Part shown: piece after piece, positions 1-8,651 of the stretch
Numbering within the stretch: the first letter of the stretch is position 1
How the letters are laid out: each line of letters begins with the position of its first letter
Origin: Parvimonas micra
GTDB lineage: Bacteria; Bacillota; Clostridia; Tissierellales; Peptoniphilaceae
Assembly: GCF_037482165.1 (NCBI RefSeq)
Contig: NZ_CP148048.1
Span: 62,001-126,000 of the forward strand
Reading direction: 5' to 3'
Length of the DNA: 64,000 nt
Translations under genes and position numbers: made by a program
Notes under the pieces: model-generated
Told to the model about the DNA's origin: nothing
Seen by the model: only the letters and a program-made list of their open reading frames with translations
Database searches by the model: none

Positions 1-1
1 T

Positions 2-3000
2 AGAGATAATGAATTTGTATCTATTCTTGGTCCGAGTGGTAGTGGAAAATCTACTCTGTTAAATATAATAGGTGGATTGGATAAGTATGAACAAGGTGAG
101 CTTTTAATTGATGGAATATCAACAAAAAAATATAAAAATGAAGATTGGGACAGCTATAGGAATCATACAATAGGTTTTGTTTTTCAAAGTTATAATTTAA
201 TTTCTCATCAGACTATTTTGGCCAATGTGGAATTGGCTTTAACTATTTCTGGAATTTCTAAGGCTGAAAGAGAACAAAGAGCTATAGATGTACTGGATAA
301 GGTTGGGCTTAAAAGTCAAATGCACAAAAAGCCTAATCAGTTATCAGGTGGACAAATGCAAAGAGTTGCTATAGCAAGGGCTCTTGTAAATAATCCTAGC
401 ATTGTACTTGCGGACGAACCGACAGGTGCGCTCGATTCGGAAACGAGTGTTCAAGTAATGGAGTTACTTAAAGAGGTAGCCAAGGATAGACTTGTAATAA
501 TGGTTACTCATAATCCTAAGTTGGCAAATGAATATTCGACTAGAATTGTTGAATTAAATGACGGACGAATTATTTCTGATACTAATCCTTTTGTTTTAGA
601 GAATGAAAGTGAAGGGGTTCATAAAAATTTTGGAAAGTCTTCAATGTCATATCTAACAAGTATAGCTTTAAGTTTTAATAATTTAAAAACTAAATTCAAA
701 AGAACTCTAATGGTAGCAATAGCTGGATCAATTGGAATAATTGGGATAGCTTTAATTTTAGGCCTATCCAATGGAGTAAATCAGTTTATTAAAGATACAG
801 AAGAGGAAACAATGATTTCTTATCCAATAGAGATTGATAAAAGTAGTTTTTCTATGGGTAGAATGTTTGAAACATCAAGTGGAGAAAATAATGATGGAGA
901 TATAACAGAAATCAAAATTATTCAAAAGATGTTATCAGCAATTAATAAAAATGATTTATCTTCTTTAAAAGAATATTTTGAAAATGACGGAAAATCAATC
1001 AATAATTATGCTAAGACAATAGAATACAAATATGATATTACGCCTGTAATTTATACTTTAAATAAAGAAAAATATGTTAAAGTAAATCCTAATGAGGCAA
1101 TGAAATCAATGGGTTTTTCTTCAAATAATTTTCTTTTTTCAAGTAATTCTATGAAAGCATTTAATAAATTACCTAAGAATGATAGTCTGTATAAGGATCA
1201 ATATACTTTAAAATATGGCTCTTGGCCAAGTAACGAAAATGAAGCGATAGTAATAACTAACTCAAAGGGTTATCTATCTGATTTTATTTTTTATTCACTG
1301 GGGCTTCGTGATAATGATGAGCTTTTAAAAATGGTAAAAAAATTTGCAAATAGAGAAAAAACTGATGTAGAAGAGGATAACATCTCTTGGAAGTACGAAG
1401 ATATTGTGGGTAGAGAGTTCAAAGTTTTAAGTAGCTCACAGCTTTATTCATATGACTCTAAAAATAAGGTTTATATAGAAAATTCTATGGATAGTACATT
1501 TGTAGAAAATCTTTTGAAAAATAATTCAAAAAAAATAAAAATAGTTGGAATAGCGTCTCCAAATAGTGACGAAAGTACACTCATTTTAAAACCTGGTATT
1601 TGGTATACGGATGACTTAGAAACAAATTTAAGAAAAATATCAAAAGAAAGTGAAGTTGTAAAGGCACAAAAAGAAAGCCCAGATGTTAATGTTTTAACAA
1701 ATACTCCTTTTGGAGAAAAAATCAAACAAAATTTAGACTTTGCAAAGTTGTTTTCGATAGATCAGAAAAAACTGTTTGAAGCTTTTAAAATAGATATTTC
1801 TAAATTAAATTTTGATGCTAATTCAATGAAAAATATTGATTTTTCAAAATATTTAAATACTAGTTCAGATGTTGATTTTTTTAAAAATTTAGATATAAAA
1901 CTCGATTCGGATAAATTAATTGGATTAATAAGTAATATTCTAAAAGGATATTTAGATTATTCTTCTAAAGATCCTTCGACTAATTATAGCGAATTGTCTA
2001 GCTCATTTTATGAATTTATGAAAACAGATTCTGCTAAAAATATTCTAAAAGAATTTTTTTCTAAGATGATTTCTAAAAATAGTGGAACTTTAATCACAAA
2101 TGAAAAGATAACTGAAATAATGAAATCCATTATGTCAGGATATCCTGAATTTGCAAAAAAGAACAACTACACAGATCCTAATAAATTTAATCAATATTTA
2201 CTAGAGTATTTGAAAAGTCCAGAAGCGAGAGAAAAAGTTTCAGCTGAAACTAGAAAGCTATTAAATTCTTTGAGAGAAAATTTAAAAATAGATAATAAAG
2301 ATATATCAGAATTAGCAGAAGCTTTATCAAATGGATATTTGAAATATGCTAAAGAAAATAACAAGCCTGATCCATCTAAATTAAAAGATTCTTTTAATTC
2401 TTATATTGCAACTGATGAAGCAAAAAATATGATTTCTTCGGGAGTGAATGACTTAATAAAAGGTAGTTTAAAAGGAAATCAAAATTCTTCACAAAGTTTT
2501 GTGGAAAATTTGATGAAAAATATATCAACTGCAATAGCCGATAATATTAAAAATGTTCTAACATCTTCTATGAAAAATTTACCACAGGCAATATCCATAG
2601 ATCCAAGTAAATTCGGAAATGCCTTTTCAATGAATTTAAATGAAGAAGAAATAAAATCTTTTATTATGGCTATGGCTAATAGTAATGAAAGTTCGTATGA
2701 GAATAATATGAAATTATTTAACTATGCGGAAGATAATGATATTTCTAAAATTAGTATATATCCTAAAGATTTTGAAGCTAAAAAATCAATAATTTCTTTG
2801 TTAGATAGCTATAATGAGATGAGGAAAAACAATTTCGAAGAGGATAAAATGATAACCTATACAGATTTAGTTGGAGCAATACTTTCTTCCGTAACTACAA
2901 TTATAAATGTAATAAGTTATGTATTAATTGCTTTCGTATCCATATCGCTTATTGTTTCTTCAATTATGATTGGGGTTATAACCTATATAAGTGTGCTCGA

Positions 3001-3316
3001 AAGAAAGAAAGAGATTGGAATTTTAAGATCTATTGGGGCTTCGAAGAAAAATATATCACAAGTCTTTAATGCGGAAACTGGAATAATAGGCTTGTTCGCA
3101 GGACTACTTGGAGTTGGAATAACATATTTATTACTAATACCGATAAATATTGTAATAAGAAAAGTTACTGAAATGCCGAATATAACGGCTTATTTATCCG
3201 TTCCGCAGGCTATAACCTTAATCTTAATTAGTATGATTTTGACTTTAATTGGTGGATTTATTCCTTCAAAGAGCGCTGCAAAACAAAATCCAGTTGAAGC
3301 TTTAAGAACAGAATAA
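2..3316 (+). CDS. ABC transporter ATP-binding/permease fusion (MacB-like), 5' truncated
   Basis: The gene enters from the window edge; frame 2 is open from base 2, so 1104 residues are visible. An N-terminal ABC ATPase shows Walker A GPSGSGKST (visible residues 10-18), the signature LSGGQ near 114-118 and Walker B with ADEPT near 136-140. A membrane segment follows near 236-256, then a roughly 700-residue predicted external domain, then three C-terminal membrane helices with the FtsX/MacB motif ERKKEIGILRSIGAS. This order is that of MacB-type exporters that move peptides, drugs or envelope substrates. The external domain is much larger than usual for the family and contains three repeats of about 64 residues (about bases 1904-2480). 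The substrate is unknown. A terminator follows directly. Confidence 0.93.
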   Translation, partial: RDNEFVSILGPSGSGKSTLLNIIGGLDKYEQGELLIDGISTKKYKNEDWDSYRNHTIGFVFQSYNLISHQTILANVELALTISGISKAEREQRAIDVLDKVGLKSQMHKKPNQLSGGQMQRVAIARALVNNPSIVLADEPTGALDSETSVQVMELLKEVAKDRLVIMVTHNPKLANEYSTRIVELNDGRIISDTNPFVLENESEGVHKNFGKSSMSYLTSIALSFNNLKTKFKRTLMVAIAGSIGIIGIALILGLSNGVNQFIKDTEEETMISYPIEIDKSSFSMGRMFETSSGENNDGDITEIKIIQKMLSAINKNDLSSLKEYFENDGKSINNYAKTIEYKYDITPVIYTLNKEKYVKVNPNEAMKSMGFSSNNFLFSSNSMKAFNKLPKNDSLYKDQYTLKYGSWPSNENEAIVITNSKGYLSDFIFYSLGLRDNDELLKMVKKFANREKTDVEEDNISWKYEDIVGREFKVLSSSQLYSYDSKNKVYIENSMDSTFVENLLKNNSKKIKIVGIASPNSDESTLILKPGIWYTDDLETNLRKISKESEVVKAQKESPDVNVLTNTPFGEKIKQNLDFAKLFSIDQKKLFEAFKIDISKLNFDANSMKNIDFSKYLNTSSDVDFFKNLDIKLDSDKLIGLISNILKGYLDYSSKDPSTNYSELSSSFYEFMKTDSAKNILKEFFSKMISKNSGTLITNEKITEIMKSIMSGYPEFAKKNNYTDPNKFNQYLLEYLKSPEAREKVSAETRKLLNSLRENLKIDNKDISELAEALSNGYLKYAKENNKPDPSKLKDSFNSYIATDEAKNMISSGVNDLIKGSLKGNQNSSQSFVENLMKNISTAIADNIKNVLTSSMKNLPQAISIDPSKFGNAFSMNLNEEEIKSFIMAMANSNESSYENNMKLFNYAEDNDISKISIYPKDFEAKKSIISLLDSYNEMRKNNFEEDKMITYTDLVGAILSSVTTIINVISYVLIAFVSISLIVSSIMIGVITYISVLERKKEIGILRSIGASKKNISQVFNAETGIIGLFAGLLGVGITYLLLIPINIVIRKVTEMPNITAYLSVPQAITLILISMILTLIGGFIPSKSAAKQNPVEALRTE

Positions 3317-3330
3317 TAAAATTAGTATAA

Positions 3331-3359
3331 AACTAAGGAGATTATCCTTAGTTTTTTTT
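3331..3359 (+). terminator. Rho-independent terminator after the ABC transporter
   Basis: The hairpin AACTAAGGA / TCCTTAGTT with a short loop is followed by a run of T. It lies 15 bases past the stop codon. Bases 3360-3634 are very AT-rich with no supported gene. Confidence 0.9.
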
Positions 3360-3634
3360 ATATTCCATTGTTTTAATAATTTATATAAAAATACTTTTGC
3401 TTTTAAAATTGATTAAAAATTTGATTTTTAGACTATATTTATTGTATAAAAATAAATTTTTTTGATAAATTATTAAGACAACGATATTTTTAGTGACAAA
3501 CAAGATTAATATACGATTAGAAGATTTATTGTTTTAAAAAAGATTTTGTGATTTTTGCTTTATTATTATAATACTATTTGAATTATTTATACTCTTATAC
3601 CTTGTAAAAATATTAATTTTTTTAATATAAGGTG

Positions 3635-3663
3635 TTGTAAAGTAATTAAAATTGATGTATAAT
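3635..3663 (+). promoter_or_regulatory. Sigma-A promoter of the threonine catabolism operon
   Basis: TTGTAA, a 17-base spacer and a perfect TATAAT lie about 50 bases before the tdh start; AAGGAG at 3701-3706 is the ribosome binding site. Confidence 0.75.
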
Positions 3664-3714
3664 ACATCTGGATGGTAAAAATTTTACTCAGTTATTTTGA
3701 AAGGAGATTGAATA

Positions 3715-4662
3715 ATGAAAAGGATTTTAATGACAGGAGCACTTGGACAAATCGGTACAGAATTGGCTCTTTATTTGGGGGACATTTATGGAAGAGAAAA
3801 TATCTTAGCTACAGATTGCTCAGATGCAAACAAAGCGGCTATCGAAGATATTCGTTTTGAAACATTAGACGTTACTGATCCAAAAAGAATGTTTGAATTA
3901 GCTAAAGAATTTAAAGCTGATACTATAGTAAATTTAGCAGCAATACTTTCTGCTAGAGGAGAAAGTATGCCACAATTAACTTGGAAGGTTAATGTTGACG
4001 GAGTTGTAAATACTTTAGAAGTTGCAAGAGAATTAAATGCAAAAGTATTTGTACCTTCATCAATAGCAGCATTTGGAGCAGGAACTCCACTTGATAATAC
4101 ACCACAAGTTACTATTCAAAGACCTAATACTATGTATGGAGTAACAAAAGTTTCAGGAGAACTTTTATGCGATTACTATTTTAATAAATTTGGAGTTGAC
4201 GTAAGAGGAGTTCGTTATCCAGGAATTATTTCTTATAAAACATTACCTGGTGCAGGAACAACTGACTATGCAGTTCATATTTATTATGAAGCAATTAAAA
4301 ATAAAGCTTACACTTCTTATATAGGTAAAGGAACTCAAATGGATATGCTTTATATGCCAGATGCACTTAAAGCAGTTGTTGATTTAATGGAAGCTGATCC
4401 TTCAAAACTTAAAGACAGAAATGCTTTCAATATTACAGCTATGAGTTTAACTCCAGAAATTTTAGAAGAAAGCATTAAAAAATATATGCCTGAATTTAAA
4501 TTAAGCTACGATGTAGATCCAATCAGACAAGCTATAGCTGAAAGCTGGCCAAATTCATTAGATGACTCTGCAGCAAGAGAACAATGGGGTTGGAAACCAA
4601 GCTTTGATTTGGATAAGATGACAGTAGATATGTTAGAAAACTTAAGTAAAAAATTAAAATAG
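3715..4662 (+). CDS. tdh: L-threonine 3-dehydrogenase, SDR/epimerase type
   Basis: This 315-aa protein of the extended short-chain dehydrogenase family probably oxidises L-threonine to 2-amino-3-ketobutyrate with NAD. It begins with the Rossmann motif GALGQIGTE (about residues 7-15) and has the catalytic YGVTK (Tyr-xxx-Lys) near 142-146. The family also contains UDP-sugar epimerases. The threonine assignment rests on the next gene, kbl, 22 bases downstream, whose product consumes 2-amino-3-ketobutyrate. The two form one operon with one promoter and one terminator. Start chosen at the ATG 8 bases after AAGGAG. Confidence 0.86.
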   Translation: MKRILMTGALGQIGTELALYLGDIYGRENILATDCSDANKAAIEDIRFETLDVTDPKRMFELAKEFKADTIVNLAAILSARGESMPQLTWKVNVDGVVNTLEVARELNAKVFVPSSIAAFGAGTPLDNTPQVTIQRPNTMYGVTKVSGELLCDYYFNKFGVDVRGVRYPGIISYKTLPGAGTTDYAVHIYYEAIKNKAYTSYIGKGTQMDMLYMPDALKAVVDLMEADPSKLKDRNAFNITAMSLTPEILEESIKKYMPEFKLSYDVDPIRQAIAESWPNSLDDSAAREQWGWKPSFDLDKMTVDMLENLSKKLK

Positions 4663-4684
4663 TTATAGATAGGAGAATAAAGAT

Positions 4685-5869
4685 ATGAGTATTCATGATT
4701 TAAAATTTTTACAAGAAAAAGTTAATAAGTTAAAAGAAGACGGAGTTTACCGTAAATTACCTGTATTAAATGGAAAGAATTCATCAACAATTGTTCTTGA
4801 TGGAAAAGAAATGGTAAATTTATCTGCAAACAACTATTTAGGACTTGCTAATAATCCAGTTTTAAAGAAAAAAGCTCAAGAAGCTATTGAAAAATATGGT
4901 GTAGGTGCTGGTGCAGTAAGAACTATCATCGGAAATATGGATTTACACGAAGAATTGGAAAAGAAATTAGCAACTTTCAAAAAATCTCCAAGAGCATTTA
5001 TATTCCAATCAGGTTATGATTGTAATATAGGAACTATCCAAGCAATTACAGAAAAAGGTGATTTAATTATCTCTGATGAATTAAACCACGCTTCAATTAT
5101 AGACGGTATTAGAATGACTAAAGCTGATAAAGCAGTTTTCAAACACAGTGATATGGAAGATCTTGAAAGAGTTTTAGTTGAAGCTCAAGGAAAATATAAA
5201 ACAATCTTAATTATTACTGACGGTGTTTTCTCAATGGACGGAGACCTTGCAAAATTACCTGAAATTGTAAAATTAGCTGAAAAATATAATGCTTTAACTT
5301 ATGTTGATGACGCTCATGGTTCAGGAGTAATGGGAAGCCACGGAAGAGGAACTGTAGATCATTTCGGGTTACATGATAAAGTTGACTTTGTTATCGGAAC
5401 TCTTTCAAAAGCAATCGGAGTTAAAGGTGGATATGTTGCTTGTAACGAAGTTGCTTACGAATGGTTAAACCATAGAGCAAGACCAGTTCTATTTAGTACA
5501 ACTTTATCTCCTGGAGATACTGCAGCTTGTATCGCATCTGTTGAAACTTTAATCGAATCAGATGAATTACAAAAGAAACTTTGGGATAATGCTAAATACT
5601 TTAAAGAACAATTAGGGAAATTAGGATTTAACACTGGTCATTCAGAAACTCCAATTACTCCAGTAATTATCGGAGATGAAGCTAAGACTATGGAATTTTC
5701 TAAAAAATTAAGAGAATACGGAGTATTCGGTTCAGCTATAGTATTCCCAACTGTACCAAGAGGAACAGGAAGAATTCGTTGTATGATTTCTGCAGCTCAT
5801 AGTAAAGAAGAATTAGACAAAGCTGTAAAAGCATTCGAATTAGCTGGAAAAGATATGGGAATTCTTTAA
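4685..5869 (+). CDS. kbl: Glycine C-acetyltransferase (2-amino-3-ketobutyrate CoA ligase)
   Basis: The 394-aa product is a fold-type I PLP enzyme of the alpha-oxoamine synthase family. It has the family N-terminus [13 protein letters not shown], the cofactor-contacting Asp/His in YVDDAHGSG near residue 205, and the Schiff-base lysine in GTLSKAIG near 240. It cleaves 2-amino-3-ketobutyrate with CoA to glycine and acetyl-CoA, the second step after the preceding threonine dehydrogenase. Length is typical. 8-amino-7-oxononanoate synthase is a close relative, but no biotin genes are nearby and the tdh neighbour decides. Confidence 0.92.
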   Translation: MSIHDLKFLQEKVNKLKEDGVYRKLPVLNGKNSSTIVLDGKEMVNLSANNYLGLANNPVLKKKAQEAIEKYGVGAGAVRTIIGNMDLHEELEKKLATFKKSPRAFIFQSGYDCNIGTIQAITEKGDLIISDELNHASIIDGIRMTKADKAVFKHSDMEDLERVLVEAQGKYKTILIITDGVFSMDGDLAKLPEIVKLAEKYNALTYVDDAHGSGVMGSHGRGTVDHFGLHDKVDFVIGTLSKAIGVKGGYVACNEVAYEWLNHRARPVLFSTTLSPGDTAACIASVETLIESDELQKKLWDNAKYFKEQLGKLGFNTGHSETPITPVIIGDEAKTMEFSKKLREYGVFGSAIVFPTVPRGTGRIRCMISAAHSKEELDKAVKAFELAGKDMGIL

Positions 5870-5907
5870 GATTAAGCTTAGAAAATAGAGAAAAATAAAA
5901 AAATATT

Positions 5908-5935
5908 AAAGAGGAGAAAATTTCTCCTCTTTTTT
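5908..5935 (+). terminator. Terminator of the tdh-kbl operon
   Basis: A hairpin AAAGAGGAGAAA / TTTCTCCTCTTT ends in a T run. Downstream, an 11-bp imperfect inverted repeat (5969-5979 with 6006-6016, one G-T pair) of unknown role precedes the htrA promoter. Confidence 0.9.
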
Positions 5936-6093
5936 AACTTCATTTAAGTTTTTGTCGATATAATGTTAGCAGTTGATAGATGAAACAATAGAAAATACAA
6001 TTCTACTATTAACTGCAAAATTTATTTTTTGAATATATTTTTAAAAAATAAAAAATTTTTTAAAAAATTTTTTTCTTTAAGCTTACTTTAAGG

Positions 6094-6122
6094 TTGACAG
6101 TTTAAAATATATTCAAGATAAT
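6094..6122 (+). promoter_or_regulatory. Sigma-A promoter of htrA
   Basis: TTGACA, a 17-base spacer and GATAAT lie 30 bases before the start codon. Confidence 0.7.
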
Positions 6123-6151
6123 AAATGATATTAAAAAAGAGGTGATTTATT

Positions 6152-7692
6152 ATGGACGATAAAAGAGATAATATCTTCGATGAAAATGAAAATAATATAA
6201 AAAATGAAGAACATAAAGAAGAAACTTCAAGACAAAATGAAAATAATTTAAATGAAACGCAAAAATTGTTCAATGAAGAAGATATAAATAACTCAATCGA
6301 TGAGGATTATGGAGAATATACTGAAGATCCATATGATTATTATAAACAACAAGAAATTTATGATGAACCATATATGGAAGATTCAAATACGCAAGATAAA
6401 AAATTTGAATCTTATGTTGATGGTATTGTTCAAAAAGAATTTGAAAAAGAAAAAAAGCTAATAGATTTAAATCTTTTTCAAAATTCTTATTAGCTATAAT
6501 TTTAGCTAGTGCAATAAGTATAAGTGGAACTAGTTTCTACTTAAAGAGTAATAGTGGAAAGTCACTTTTAAATAATTCTTCAAATGATAAAGAAGCGACT
6601 GCAACAACTATTAATACTTCTGAAAATCCAAATGTTGAAAAAGCAGTTGCACAAAAATCAATGCAATCAGTTGTAGGTATAACAACTGTTGGGGTTTCTG
6701 AAGATATGTTTTCCACTCAAAAACAAACAAAGGGACTTGGTTCAGGGGTTATAGTAAGTAAAGATGGTTACATTTTAACAAATAACCACGTTGTTGACCC
6801 TTCAAAAACAAAATCTGTAACAGTAATACTAAGCGACGGAACTAAAAGAGAAGCCAAAGTCTTATGGAGTGACAAAACTTTAGACTTAGCAGTTATCAAG
6901 ATAGATCCAAGCGGTCTTAATTTAAAACCAGTTGAATTTGGGGACAGTTCTCAAGTTTCAATAGGTGATAAAGCTATAGCAATTGGTAATCCACTTGGTA
7001 TAAATTTAAAATCAACTTTAACTTCTGGTTATATTTCAGGAAAAGATAGAGTTATTACTTTACAAGATGGATCTACTATGGAAGGTTTATTCCAAACAGA
7101 TGCAGCAATAAACCCAGGAAATAGTGGTGGTGGATTATTTAATGATAAAGGACAACTTATCGGAATAAATACAGCAAAAGCTGGTAATAGTGACGGAATC
7201 GGATTTGCAATTCCTTCGAATTTGGCAAAACCTATTTTGGAACAAATAATTAAAAACGGTAAGTTCGAAAGTGTAACACTAGGTATAAAAGGTATAGATG
7301 TTTCACGATATAATGTCTTAGGACAAACAAAATTACCTGTTGACTCAGGTGTATATATTCATGAAGTTCTATCAGGTTCTCCAGCAGAATCTGCAGGACT
7401 AAAACCGAAAGATATTATTACTAAAGTTGGAGATACTAAAGTTACATCTAACTCAAGTTTAAAAGCAGCTTTATTGAACTACAAGATAGGTGATAAAGTT
7501 AAACTTGAAGTTTATAGAGATGGAAAAGCAACTACAATAGAAGTTAAATTTGAAAAATTTAATCTAGAAAATAGTAGTAATGACAGTAAGAACAACAATA
7601 GTAAAAAATATAACAAGAATTTTAACGGAAATAATTTCGGTAACGACAATGAAGACGGTAGCGATAATTATGACGGAAATGATGATAATTAA
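6152..7692 (+). pseudogene. htrA: HtrA/DegP-family membrane-anchored serine protease, split by a -1 frameshift
   Basis: Two reading frames encode one HtrA protein. Bases 6152-6493 give an acidic cytoplasmic N-terminus and stop at TAG 6491. From about 6451 the -1 frame continues into a basic stretch, a membrane anchor (LLAIILASAISISG), the trypsin-like domain and a PDZ domain, ending with an Asn/Asp/Gly-rich tail. The catalytic triad is intact: His in TNNHVVD, Asp in TLDLAV, Ser in NPGNSGGG. HtrA proteases degrade or refold misfolded envelope proteins. The frames join exactly at A_AAA_AAG (6451-6457), in register for -1 slippage, inside an A7 run. It may be a pseudogene, a programmed frameshift, a phase-variable gene or a sequencing error. 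Without a frameshift the protease part lacks its anchor and could start only at internal codons such as 6661. Confidence 0.85.
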
Positions 7693-7746
7693 TTAGCATA
7701 TTAGTAGAGATTTTTTTATAAATCCTCCGTAAAAATAAATAAATGC

Positions 7747-7782
7747 AAAAAAAGCTATGAATTATATTCATAGCTTTTTTTG
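7747..7782 (+). terminator. Terminator after htrA
   Basis: AAAAAAGCTATGAAT pairs with ATTCATAGCTTTTTT. It is A/T-flanked on both sides and could also serve the convergent lipoprotein gene. Confidence 0.88.
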
Positions 7783-7811
7783 TTACTCTATTTAAGAGTA
7801 GTATTTATAAA

Positions 7812-8204
7812 TTATTTGTAAATATTTTCTTTAGACAGTTTAAATTCATAATTATCATCTTCATCAATTATTGTTTCATCATCAACAAATGAAAGTTTGT
7901 ATTCTAACTTATTTGCTGTTAAATATTTTTTATCACCTTTTTTTACTATTTTAGGATTATCAAATGAAGTGGCATTTTCTTTTTTGATTTTATCTTTAGC
8001 CTTATTAACATCATCAGGAGTTGAATTTGGATTTATTTTGCTTGGTTCTCCTGAATATATAAGAACTTTTTCGGTAATTACAATTTCTCCGCCATTTTTA
8101 CCAACAAATTTTTTTCCATAATAATTTTTAACTTCATTATTCCCCGTACAAGCAGTTAAAAGTAAAATCATAAAACATAATAATACTTTACTAATTTTTT
8201 TCAT
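7812..8204 (-). CDS. Small lipoprotein of unknown function
   Basis: The 130-aa product begins with a lipoprotein signal peptide: MKKISK, a hydrophobic core and lipobox LTAC with the lipidated Cys at residue 19. The mature part is Lys/Asp-rich with predicted beta strands and no motif I recognise. It resembles small secreted lipoproteins that monitor or bind envelope components, but nothing visible assigns a role. It is a single gene, convergent with htrA. Between it and the next gene, bases 8205-8444 hold nothing I can identify. Confidence 0.75.
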   Translation of the reverse strand: MKKISKVLLCFMILLLTACTGNNEVKNYYGKKFVGKNGGEIVITEKVLIYSGEPSKINPNSTPDDVNKAKDKIKKENATSFDNPKIVKKGDKKYLTANKLEYKLSFVDDETIIDEDDNYEFKLSKENIYK

Positions 8205-8444
8205 ACTTTACCTCCAATTAAATAATATAATATGTAAATAGATAGAATCTAAAATTTTAAATAATCTCCATTCTTGTACCTACTAGGGTAAAAATAAAAC
8301 ATACTGCCCTCCAAAATCTTTTTTACAATATTAAACTAAATTGATTTCTCAATACTATATTATCAAAAAAAAAAATAAAGTCAATATATATTTGAATAAA
8401 TGTAAATTTTATAAAAAATTAATGAAGTATATTTATTATTCCCA

Positions 8445-8489
8445 AGTTATCCACATTTTTTGTGGATAACTGTAGTAAATTGTGGATTT
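8445..8489. other. Inverted pair of DnaA-box sequences plus a degenerate third
   Basis: TTATCCACA at 8447-8455 exactly matches the consensus DnaA box and is followed after five T by its reverse complement TGTGGATAA (8461-8469). The arms extend to 11 bp (8445-8455 and 8461-8471). A weaker TGTGGATTT lies at 8481-8489, just before the promoter of the helicase gene. The match is seen; binding by DnaA is inference. The structure could also act as an RNA hairpin. Confidence 0.5.
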
Positions 8490-8492
8490 AAG

Positions 8493-8522
8493 TTGAAAGT
8501 TGGACTGTATTTATGATATAAT
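8493..8522 (+). promoter_or_regulatory. Promoter of the DEAD-box helicase gene
   Basis: TTGAAA, an 18-base spacer and TATAAT. The predicted start point gives a leader of about 120 nt before the ATG at 8652, as is common for cold-inducible RNA helicases. Confidence 0.65.
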
Positions 8523-8651
8523 ATATCGTTGAGTTATAAAAAAGAACTAAAATATAACTCATAATATGTCGTGATGTTTAATGTATAGTTTGTTTTTGTC
8601 TTTTTCTTTCGGAACTAACGTTAAGGTTCACGATAAAAGAAAGGGAAAAAT

